Part shown: in pieces, positions 1 through 12,200 of the stretch
Position numbering within the stretch: position 1 is the stretch's first letter
How the letters are laid out: each line of letters begins with the position of its first letter
Source: Phoronis ovalis
Lineage: Eukaryota; Phoronida; Phoronidae
DNA length: 19,792 nucleotides
Reading direction: 5' to 3'
Assembly: GCA_028565635.1 (NCBI GenBank)
Contig: JAOXYB010013011.1
Coordinates: forward strand, 1 to 19,792
The notes under the pieces: model-generated
What the model was told of the DNA's origin: nothing
Seen by the model: the letters and a program-made list of their open reading frames with translations, nothing else
Database searches by the model: none
Program-made: the position numbers and the translations under genes

Positions 1-110
1 TTCAAGTAAATTTCACAGTTCAATATATTAGCCTGATTTTTTTAGAATTGTTTCATTTCAAACAGTTTTATATGTTTTTGCTGTGAAGGTATTTGTTTTT
101 CTATCTGTAG

Positions 111-262
111 GTGCCCGAATCTCCAAAGCCTCTAGAAGAGTTAAGTCCGCATATGAGACATGTTTCCAAGCCAGGAAAAGAAGAAATCACTGTAATGTTC
201 CATGGTGCTGCGAATCTTCCTTCAGCTATAGATGGGAAAATACCAACTGCTTTTGCATCAGT
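111..262 (+). CDS. ccdc33: ccdc33 exon: start of first C2-like domain
   Basis: The acceptor is tctgtag (ending at 110) and the donor is gtaagt at 263. The exon reads from phase 0 and ends with two overhanging bases. It encodes VPESPKPLEELSPH followed by the C2 strand EITVMFHGAANLP and IPTAFASV. Where typical C2 domains have SDPY, this one has IPTAFA, so calcium binding is unlikely. The upstream exon is off the window. The next intron (263-722) shows nothing recognisable. Confidence 0.75.
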
Positions 263-3200
263 GTAAGTTTCACAGTCTAAGTTGAATAGAAAATATTATT
301 TTTTTAATGGTATTTCATGCTGCGGAATAATTCCTTATATGTTTTGGAGGGACCTACATCTTTCTTACTTCTTCCCCAATAGTTTATGTTATTTTCGTCC
401 TCATTTCTAGAATTTTTGTCCATAAATAAATTTGAACTTTCCATACCTTCCAATGGTTATTGGAATTGGGTACATCATACACTTAATATAAAGTTAATTT
501 CTTTTAATCATTTCAATGATTTAAATTTTAATGGAACAACCTAAAATATTATAATTTTCAAAAAGAGCTACTCATACATGTACTCTCGTAACATAGCCTA
601 GAAAACTAAGTATACATTGCACTTCTAATGTCTTCTAATGTTATGCAGCTTGCGTGATTTATGCCGTCTAATCTATAAAGTTGCCTGCAAAATTTAAATA
701 CCATTCTATTTTCAAGTAAAAGCAAGTCAGATTCTACTCATATGCGTAAAGCTCAAGGAGTTACATACAGTGCAATGAATAGCGGTCATTCCCCTTATTG
801 GGAGCAAGTGGTTGCCATGGAGATAAATGAAGATGAGGCAGATGATGAAGGTAAAACTGCATTCAGGCTTGTTTAAACGCACATTATATGTAGCCCTTGC
901 ACAAACAGCTGAAAACATAGTAAACTCCTTCTATTTTTAATATGCATTATATTTTCATAATGTGTGACTGTTTTCTATCACAGACCTTCTATTGTATACA
1001 TTTTCTTTTTTATAATTCAGATATTGTTTTTGCTTTTACTCATAATTTAATATTTTATTTCTTGACAATAACTGATTCTGTGATCATAATAAATTGCTAT
1101 TAATTTCATAAAAAAACAAGCTAATATTTTCTTCTTTATGCTTTTACTAGTAATTCCATATTTTTATTACAGAAATCACAAGACTTTCTATGGCAATAAT
1201 GATTTTCTGTGCTTATTATATTTACACTATCATATGTCTTACAGCTATTATACTAAGTGTAGCTGATAATCCTACTAAACAAGAGCTTGTCAGCTATAAT
1301 CTTCCAGTTTTGTTTTTAACACCATTTCATCAGTATCATTTGGAACTTGTAATGGTTAGTAATTTCTCAATCAATTATCATTTCAGTTTTGTTTAATTTT
1401 AGTCTGGCTATTTTCTAGCTATAAAGCCAGCAACTTTTGGGATTTTTATTAACCTTGAGAAAGCATTTTCATTGTACAGTTATATTTTATATATTTTTTT
1501 TATTTTCAAATGGATGCCTCAAATCCTTTCTTGAAATTCTTGTTGCATTTAGTATGTGCCTTCTAAATTCATTTTTATGTGTGCAACTGATTTAATTTCG
1601 TGTAGATTGCATTTTTTGCCTAATGGTAGCAATATGCTAGTAATTGATACATTGTCTATATACAGTATGCTTCTCTTAATGCATAAAAAGCAAATATTAA
1701 TTTATAGTAACTGTACAAAACTTAATCTTAATTTATAAGAACTTTAGGAATAACAAAACAGCTTCTAAAGTGAAAACAACATGAAATACATTTCAGATTT
1801 TCTCAGCATACACTTTTTTTGTAAAGCAATGACTGTTATAAATCCAGGCTGGAACATTATGCTAAGGTTTTTTATAGGAAACTTTTATGAAAGTTACAAA
1901 TGTGTTAGTTCTTATTAAGTCATTTTCTTTGTGATGCACCTCTCAGAGGATATATTTTATTTTACCTATTAAGTGGCAGTGGAAATTTGAGTCAGATAAT
2001 CTGTTTTGCCAAGAAAATTGACGTACAAATGTGAACACATTCCTTTTCATTCTAGCCTGCAAAGAAAATGATCAGTGGCATCCGTACCTTTGTGACTGTA
2101 ACACGCAAGTCAAGCATACTACCCAGAGAACTCTCCTCACCAAGCTATTGTGCATTGGAAGTTTTTTTACAGGGATTCGAAAAACCGCTTTTGAATCCTG
2201 TTGGTAACCTAATTGCTGTAGCTCGCTTGGTACCAAATTATCAACACTATAAGTATGTGTTTTTTTTTGCACCCTTTGATCATTATGTAATTTTTCCTGT
2301 GCATAACTAGGGAAGCTGTCGACTTAGATGTTTCAGTGGATTTGTTAAAACAATGGTCCTATTAGTAGCTTGCTTTTAGATTGGGTGATATCAAAGCCAA
2401 TGGAAATGTAAAGAATGTGCAGCTCTTACCTGAAAGTTGTTATTACAAAATACTGATAATTATGTAGATATGTTCTCTGCCTTATTTGGGATTTGTTGAC
2501 ATTTTGTGTGGAAATTAGTGTTTCCAAATATAGCAATATGTTCCCAAAAACATCACCACCTCAGTTTCAGTGGTGAGCAACAATACTTTACCTTGTTTTA
2601 TTGTTGAAAATAACAATTTATGAAAGTTAGCTAAAATAAAGTCATGTTTTAAAATGTTTTAGGAAAGAGATGCTAGTTAGACAACCACGTGATGCTGGTA
2701 TTACTCTGAATACAGTAACTTTTCCATCCCCTCACCGTGCTACATTCTCTGTTGCTCCTCAGCAATCCCAAGGCTTCCCACAGGTCAGACTCAATTGACT
2801 ACTGTTTGCAAGGAATTGTGACCCCCATGGTATTGTTGTATGTGGTGTCCTGCCCTAATTTAGTTGCTTTTCACATAACAAATAACTATACAACGGGGTC
2901 GCAAATGGTAGTAAAATTAGTAGTGTATTATACAGTATAGACTAGTTATCTGACAATTATGTCCTATAGAGATTGTACAGAGTTTGGTAAAGTTCTATTG
3001 CACATGTTTGTTAAATAAGTTTGGCAATATAACAAAAAAAATCACACCATTGAAATATGCGGCAGATCGGTGCTTTTTCTGATGGTCATGTAATGTATTT
3101 TAGCCTTTGCAAAAAAGGTCGCAAGATCTCCACAAATCTTTAAGTTTGGTTCAATTTCTGATTTCAATGTGGCCTTACAGAAACATAGTGGAAATAGTTT

Positions 3201-6200
3201 GTTTCTTGACAGTATGCTGGATGATAAGTGCTTCTAACTTATTTATTGTTTATTTTGTTTTTCAATTAAGGTAACCCTACCAAGCACGGTGGAAGAGCAG
3301 CCAGAATGGTACCATCCCTATCTATTTTCTCAGTCTCGAGATAATGCAACTTTGTTTACCCCTGGTGCCGCTTTGGTATTTGAGTACTACATATCCAATT
3401 CAGGTGACTAATGATGTTTACAAGTAAAAATATGTAGTTGGAATGGAGATAGTTCGGCACAGTTTTTAAGTGTCCCATCGAGCCTGGGGCTCTCCTGTTT
3501 TTCACTAATGCCTTCAATAGAAATTGTCTAAATACTCAATTTCCAGTTAAAAAATTCTGCCAACTTGATATGCACAGTTTGTATGATTCTGGTATCACAT
3601 TGCTGTGTTCTGGTTACACTTACCATGATCTGTTGTACCAGGTAATAAATGCTTGATAGTACATCGCACCGCTAACTGCCAAAAAAATACATTTTAGCAG
3701 AAAATAAAAACGATTTAATTATAATAAATAATTCTGAGTGGTATATTACCACAATTCTAAGGCCCCTTATGCTTTGAGGGTATATGACATTTGTCTTTTC
3801 TGTCTTGATACCTTTCTGTATAGTATATGCATTTAATATTCATTTTAGCCATGACTGATTTGTCTTGGAGAGTCAGGAATCCTATTGGTTTTTCTACACT
3901 ATTGCTTAATGAAAAAATGTACAAACAACTGAATAGTGAACGAGCCAGACAAGGAGCTCTAGTGAAAGGTCTTCCGGTGCAGGTTTGTTAATATGTTATA
4001 GTTCGTGGAAGCAGCTCTAAATAAATTTATGACACATCATGGGAACTTTCCACTGCGCACAGCAATATATTCTGTGACAGTAAATTCTTGTAGTTTTTTC
4101 TCTTGAAAGTAGATTGATATTTCTATTGAGAGCTTAATTTTAAAAAGGTATCAAAAGTTAGTTAAGAATACAGTTCTTATCATTAGATAAGCATTTCCAC
4201 AATTTAAAAAAGCTGTGCAATTACAAGGGGTAGTAAAGTGCTGTTGACTAACATTATTGCACAACATACATAGTTATTTCAGCCACATTTAATCAGCTTT
4301 TAATTTATTTTTAGGGGTCAAATCTGAAGTTTGCTGATAGAACTTTGCCTACAGTTGGTCTCGTATTAAGACTGATAACAACAGAAGTAAGTGAAAGTAT
4401 ACAATCCTCTCCCCCTACTATTACCCCAAAATTGTACACAGCGGGTGCATACATACATTCCCAGAGAACAGAATTCCATGGATACTTTTATTGCTACAAG
4501 GAATTATAATTGTTAACACAATCATTTCATCTATCCCAGACCATTAAAAACATTGATACTTCAAAGATAATTTAAGATGCAGTATATTTGTCTAGGATTT
4601 CTGAATTTTAGTCGATGGATCACCAGGCTAACATGACATTGTTAATTAGACTACTATAAAGCTTATCATATTTTTGTTACAGAGACCTGACTCACTTGCT
4701 GCAACTCGTAATCATAGTAAGTTGCCGGTTGTTCAGATTGAATCTCATGATAATACCCGTGATCAACTTGTATCGGGTAATGCTGACATTTTAATTATCT
4801 CATCTAATGAAGATATACATCAACCAGCAGATCTATATAGATCATCAGAAGTATTTCAACCCAAAACATATCAAACACTTGAAAACGAACCCCAGTTGTC
4901 ACTGCAAAAAATACCCAAAGGACCTCTCTCGGTAAGTGGTCAAATAAATTTGTTCATAAGAATTGAATCTGTTAGGTATATGCACTAGTAGTGATGAATC
5001 TTCTGTTCTGTTCTGGTTTCTTTCGTAGGTTGTTCTAGTGACAATTTTTGCAGAAGTAATTTTTTCATGCCCAGATGTCATCCATTGTTTTTGCTTCAAA
5101 ATCATGACATTCCTTATTTAAATACTAGAACAGTAATGGGGAAAAATATATTGTTTAATACTGGAAGAGTTGGTTCACACATGCATTGTTGTTACTGATA
5201 CAAGTTATATATTTCAGCAATGTTTTATCCTTGTTAAAGAAATCCCAGTCCACAATGATATGAAAATTCTTATAGTAAGAATGGATGTAGTTATTTTATT
5301 TTCATTTTATTATTTGTTTAATTAATTGTTAAATGTTATTGTTTTGTTGAGATGGACCAAGTAAACTGTGTGTATCTGTACAGTTCATGTATTTATAATC
5401 GTTTAGGCTGTCTGTCCATCTGTTACAGTAGGTTTCCGAGTTATGCTCTCCCGATAAAGTACTAAATGTACTGGTTTGTGACAGTAACTCAGATTTTTCT
5501 GACATCATTTTACCGCATCACAAACCAGTATTTTGTATATACGAAAGTGCATAACGCGGAAACCTACTATAAGCTTAAGAAAGTGGCCAAATGTTGGATA
5601 TGCTAGTAGCTCAAGTTAGGAATACATAGTTTTACCTATCAGACATGTTTTTAGTAGCAGGCATCATGTCATCACTTTGTAGGTGTTAACGTTAATTACT
5701 TGGACACATTCCTGATTTTTCATATGTCAAAATCTATTATTTTGTAAAAGTTGTGAGACCAACTGTAAGTTGTGTGAAGTTACAGATTAGTTGGTGTAGA
5801 ATGTTGGAATATGTGCATATTGTTGGCATATCAACCATTAGTTAAGTATTATACTTGTCAACGTCTTAAAGATGTATTAAGCATACGCGTATGTAATAAC
5901 CAAAATTATAAGCTGACAAGTTAGCTAAAAGCATAATATGATCAACAAAGGAAAACCGCCAATAAATAAGCAGAGCATGGCTGTCGTCTCTCGTTGCAAG
6001 CATGAGAATCCCGCTTTGTAGCTCTTTTTAGGCCATTGCTCTCAATAGAAAATAATGTGAAACTACCGAATCTCCCACTCAAAAATTCCTTTCCTTAGCA
6101 GGGGGAGCCTGTAGTTTAATTACAATGTAAACATTTGTTTGGTTACTTTGGTATATTTCTCCTATTACATGAGGGGTGACTTTCCTTATTACATAAAATT

Positions 6201-9200
6201 AGTTCACAATTCTCATAGCACAAATGTATACTTTCATTGGCTAAAACACAGTTGTTTTAACTAAAATTTTCAAGAGACAGTTGGAAACAAATTAAGGTAC
6301 CAAACTATAGGCGCGGCAGTCATGAATACTGTTTCAACTTGAATGCTGTAAGGTTACATTGAATATCAACTCTTACTTTTTATTAATTTAAACTAGTAAA
6401 ACTAAATTAGTCAAATTGCTAGATTTTTTTTGTCAAAGGTGCATGTATCAGTAGTAAGTTAATTTATTTTAAATGAAAAATAATGTACTTAATTTATTTA
6501 TGTTACAACAGAAAAAAAACAACATGAGATTAAGTTGATCTCTCGATATATATATCTAAATTCTTGCTTAAATTAGGTTTATTTATTAAATTACACTAGT
6601 TTTGAGTTTTACTACACCCCATGAAACAGTTGCTAAAACTTTTAAATGTGAATTAAAACAGGCTTCATAAAATATATAGAAGCTACGTAGTACTAGCAGT
6701 GTCAAATTGTTTAAACTTAATTCATCATTTTCCCCATGAATACATTAATATCTGTCCAGTAGTTTTCTGATAATATTGGTGGTGAATTTCATTGACAATA
6801 ATTAAGTTTTTTAAAACTTTATTGAAACAAAAATGTTATTTAAAAACAGGTCTTATTATAGTTGAGCGGTCTAATTATAAAAAAAATTAAAAGCATAGTT
6901 TCTCTCACTATTGCTAGATAGCAGGCTTTCTGAAGGAATTTCTTAAAAGGAAATGCCATGCTTTTAATGTATTCCAATGTCTGATATTCTGAATTTATCA
7001 AAGTGCAAATTTATGTTATATATTAACACTTTTTAGCTTTGTTATGACTTATATAATCAAAACTTATGTATCCTCTGTTGAAAGTGTCATGGGCCAATCA
7101 AAAAGAAGTGTACAAATAGCCTACTCAGAAACTTCTATTATATTTGTTTGCTCAGGCAAAGGCAATCAGTTTGGTAACTATAGCTGAGATTGGACTTAAC
7201 AAAACTTAGAAGTAGTGTTTGACAATAGCTTATTATATTATATCAACAATGATATGCATACTGGCATTCAACAAAATGTTTTAAACTTCATAGGACAATC
7301 TTTAAGAACCACCATATTTGGATTTTATTAGGACAAGTTTACAAGTTTGATGGGTAAAATGTAGATATGCAGAGAATATAGACTGAAACGTTTTTCAACT
7401 GTGAAAAAGATTAAGTTGGAGTGTCTTAGGATCAACATAATTATGATAAAACATTTGCATTGGATGTGTTGGTTAAATTTAGACACTTGTACATACTGAA
7501 CTGAAAATATAAATATTTTAGCTGACTTTAATTCATTGCACCAGTTATTCTTTAAGGAATCGGTTTTAAATTTTCCTCTATTAAAGCTTAAGAAACTAAA
7601 ACAGAAAAAGATAACAACATTATGTGACAACTGCATGGATAAAAGGTGTTTTTTGTTCAAAGCGTTTTAGAGTGGAGTTTGACCAGAATCTGTGATGGCC
7701 ACTCTATACTATAGACCATATACTACAGAGGTGGGTTTTAAATTTATTTACATAAGAAAAGATAAAATGGATGATAATCTGTGCCGATCAACAATTAGAA
7801 TCTTTAATTATGTGGACTAAATGTTCCTCTGCATGCTCTTTCAGTTTATATGGTATTTTCTTGCTGTCTGCTTCATTTTCCAAGTTTGAGTTTTTGCCTT
7901 GTTAACCTGGGTTTGTTAATACATTTAAGTGCTAAGATTATAGTGTGTTGTTATCAGTTCAGTCATTGTAAGAAGTATCAAAGTTTATACAAAATGATTA
8001 TTGGTATATTTTGTTTCCTAGTAACTATAATGTTATAGTCATAATAACATTGCATTAGATTGTTGCTTGATATTAAAACAATTTGTAGCTTTTAGGAAGA
8101 TGTATTGGTTACCAGTATAAGTATTTTATTAGTATAATTAAATGATTACAAGATGTTTTAGCAAGAATTTAACAAAAAAAATATAATGTAGGATGCAAAT
8201 TATTCTCACTGAATTATAAGCTATCAAAGATAAAAAGAAGGGAACTGCTGTGTTTTAAAAATAAACTTAAGCCAATATTTTACGTTACTGGTATCTGCTA
8301 TTTTACATTTTAGAAATAAATAAAAAATTTCTTTTAAACGATAAATAACCATAAATAGTAAATTTTTATTTATAGTTAAGTGGGTTAGCTTTGTTTAAGA
8401 TCCCTATGTTGTCAGAAAACCAAATAAAACATTTTCCTTACCCAATTCTATGTTGTGAAAAAATTTGACAACCCCTGAATAGTTATGTGTTTCATCGTAT
8501 TGTTTTATTGTGATGTTTTCTCTGGATAATCCAAATGCAACTTTATGGCCTCAATGTCCTGACTTAAACATAGTCAATTTTTGTTTATTATCAAAAAATA
8601 GCAGAAGAACGATAATCCCTTTATTTCTGTATGTAGTGTCACGAAAGTCTTGACACCAATCAAATTGCAGCTTACAATAATAGTATATCAGTGGACTAAG
8701 CGGGTAGTGGGTCGATCACACACATTCTGTCCCTCCAGAGTTTATCTATAGTCTGCTAAGCAAAAAGCAAACTCCCTGGCGATACCTATTCAGAATGAGT
8801 CATCATGATAGAATAGACGTTGTAGATGATGCTGAATCACAAAGAGAGAAAAGCTGATCTCTGTTGGCAAAAAATTTATGACGTAATTATTTTGCTCATG
8901 TTAAATTGAAGGAATGTAACAAAAATTGACTATGGTTAAGCCCAGACGTTAGTTGAGAAGGTATGGAACACTAACGAATGGATTTATTGAGACTAGTTCA
9001 TAAGCAGCTAGTATAATAGCAATAATCATTATGCAACTGCTGCACATTAATAAAAGGATTTTATATAGTATGTTTCACAGTGCTAAATTATTGTTATAGC
9101 TCAGTACAATCTTGTAAGAAAATTAAATTTAGTTTTCAGCCAGTTTTAACTGCTTTAGGAAATGTTTGGTTCTTTTGAGTTTATACTAATAACACACTTA

Positions 9201-12200
9201 AAAGTTAACTAAAGTATAGAAAAATAACTTTCAAAAATGTTTTCCTGTAGTTGTGCTATGAATCATTTATATCTTCCTTTCAAATTTTATAATTTCCAAA
9301 AATGTGTTCAAATAGGTTTGTTTTTCAATTTAATATTTCTCTAAACGCAAACAGACAATTTGTCACTTTTTACATTCATAGACACCCTGTTTTTGTCAAA
9401 TTTTAGTACATAGGAACAGTATGTAAAAAAGTAACTTGAAGTTCACAGCATTTGCTTGATGGCAATTACTGTATTTTTTGCTGTCAGTCTTTGTAACTTA
9501 TTCTTATATTTATATTAACACAATTGTTAACATTTTGTGACATTAATACCCTGACTTTAGTACAGTTTAACCAATCATTCTTTTTACCATCATCTATTTT
9601 TAGCCATTTAGAGATGGAGAATTACCTCCCCCTGATGCAATGGAAACTATTCTGCCAGAATACCAATATATTTTTGTCGATCCTGATGCACAGAAAAGGA
9701 TTCGACAACCAAGACCAGCAGACTCTCCTGCCAGGGATAGGTACCTGTAAGTATGAAATAAATACATGGAAAAGATACTCTATGAATATCATCAGTCTTT
9801 GTATGTAAATAATTTTAAATTTTAGTCAGCTATTGAAAGATTTGCCACATCCACCCGGGATTGCTAGTACTGTTGAGGATTGTGTAATGATAGATTTTCC
9901 ATTTTTATTTAATAATATCCTTTGTGTGACTTATCTTAAAAGAAGGTAATTATAGTTTTTTAAATTTCATTGGAAGGACATAATGGTAAAAGCGTTGAAA
10001 TTAATTAATTCATCTATAGTCAGAAATTATTGAGTACCAGTGTATGAGATTTGTATAATCATTTGTGAAATCGTTAACTGGTACTTGTATGATTACAAAA
10101 TGCACACTGAAACAATTTATTGCTGCCTTAAAAAAATTTGACAATTTAACTGTTTTAAAAGTACCAAACGTATTGTTCTGTAGAACGCCTGATGATCTTG
10201 AACAGAAAGATATTGTTGAAGATCAGCTAAATGAGTTGGACAGTTACCGTGTTGCGCTACAGAAAATGGGTCAAGATATGCTTACATTACGCCAACAGCT
10301 GCGGGAAGTAGAAGATGCCAACAGTAAATTACGAAGAGATCTTGCCAGTTATGGTGATGCTACAAAGCTATTGTTGGATTCGCCGGAATTAGACAATTTA
10401 AGCAAAGATGAAATTTGTCTAAGATATGGTGAGTTTCTCTCCACATTTGTTACATTAAGGGCTGTTTTGAATATATGTCTGTAAAGTTTCGGTTTTTAAC
10501 TATGGAATGCCACTCTACTGAAAATATATTTCGGTATAACCAGAAATAAAAGCTACCTACTAGCTGTTTTTCCTTTTTTATCTCTGAGTAAATAATTAAA
10601 AAAAACAGATTTTGCAACATGTTATTAATGTATAAAATTGCTATTGTAGTGAGCAGTTTTGTTGTAAATGTATCATGATGTAGTTCTATGTTTTACAGTT
10701 GTTTTGTTGTAAATGTATCATGATGTAGTTCTATGTTTTACAGTTGTTTTGTTGTAAATGTATCATGATGTAGTTCTATGTTTTACAGTTGCTATAAAGC
10801 AAAAGTTAGCAAAGCAAACTAATGAAAATAAAGACTACAAAGAGAAAGTGCAGCGGTTACAAAATGAATTAATAAAGGTAAAATTAGGCAAAATGGTATC
10901 TTGACGTTTACAAATACATACCTTTTCAATATTTTGTTATGTTTCTAAAGTGGTAACTCAAGAAAGCTTGAGGGGTCCACATTATGTTTAAATGGGCTGA
11001 TGATGTATCAGTTCTTTGAGTCAGCTCTCATTTGTTGATGGCAAACAAATTGTAATCAAACATTTTTTTTATTGTTGATAGCTTGAGCTAACTAAATGCA
11101 ACAAACAGAAAATGCATTCATTTTATTAGTGCTTTTTAGGTTACTTATGACTATTTCTATGCCACAGTTTGTACACATTTTTTTCAAACTTGATGCCATT
11201 TTCAGAAAAACGATAAAGAAAAGGATTATTTACAAATGAACCAAGCTCATAACACACAGCAAAGCATTGTACATAAATTGCAAGACAAAGTACAGAAAAT
11301 CAAGAAGCTAGAAGAAGCCTGTAGACAACAAGAAAAAGTTATCGAGAAAATGGAAAAAATCCTGAACACAAAATTACGTGAAAATGGTTCTCATAAAGGT
11401 AAGGATCATAAGTATAGCCTGGAGGCTTCTTCGTTAGGATTATTTCTAATCTTGCTGGTTCCCCATGCGGTTAATGCTGGTTAACCCCTAATAACAGATA
11501 GTCTAATAGAAATTTACAAACGCATAATAAATGAGAAAGAAATAGAATCACAACATAATAAAATGCGTGTGACTCTACTTTGTGAAATTTCAGTATTTTT
11601 TTTTGGATACACACGCACGTGATAATGGATTCATTGTATTTGTTAAAAGCCTATGATAGATTTAAGTGTTATTTCACATTTTTGAAGACTACAATGATCG
11701 GCCATTTTGTGCAAAACAGCATTGTCACATCATAAAAAATCTGATTTTGTTTCTGAATTTGTGTAATGCCTGCAGATTGGAATATATCTCAAGACATTCA
11801 GAATTTGAGTAAAATGCCATAATATACATAATTATATAACTCTTATTTTCAGATTCGTCTAGTATGGATGTTAATGATGCTCTTATGAGTGAGAACAAAC
11901 GATTACGACATGAAATTGCAGAGCTAAATGATTCACAAAGAACACACCGTAGATCAGATACAAAGGATGAACTAGAAAAACTAGAGCTTTATCAAGCATT
12001 AGACAAGGCTGAAGGCAGAATTATGTCTCTAGAAAAACAGGTCAGAAATTACTTATTTTTGAACAATAAGAACTTTTATTAACCTGTAGATGGTATGAAG
12101 TAATATACTAGCCAAGTCGGAAAAAAAAATTAATTTTTATAGCAAAGATGTTTAATCTATACACCCTGATTTACTTAGTGTTTCAGTGTACAATCTTTTT

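Noticed and set aside
83-280. ORF starting at 83 over the first exon
   Set aside because: It is in a different frame from the C2-like reading, which begins at the acceptor and joins the next exon in phase.
5882-5893. CATACGCGTATG perfect palindrome
   Set aside because: A single 12-base palindrome is expected by chance in a window of this size and has no partner signal.
7328-7660. Longest minus-strand ORF (110 codons) inside the large intron
   Set aside because: Its composition is that of A+T-rich intron, with no domain or conserved motif.
8660-8760. A possible tRNA-derived SINE (GGGTCGATCAC resembling a B box)
   Set aside because: The A box is poor, no cloverleaf can be drawn, and no tail or target duplication is visible.
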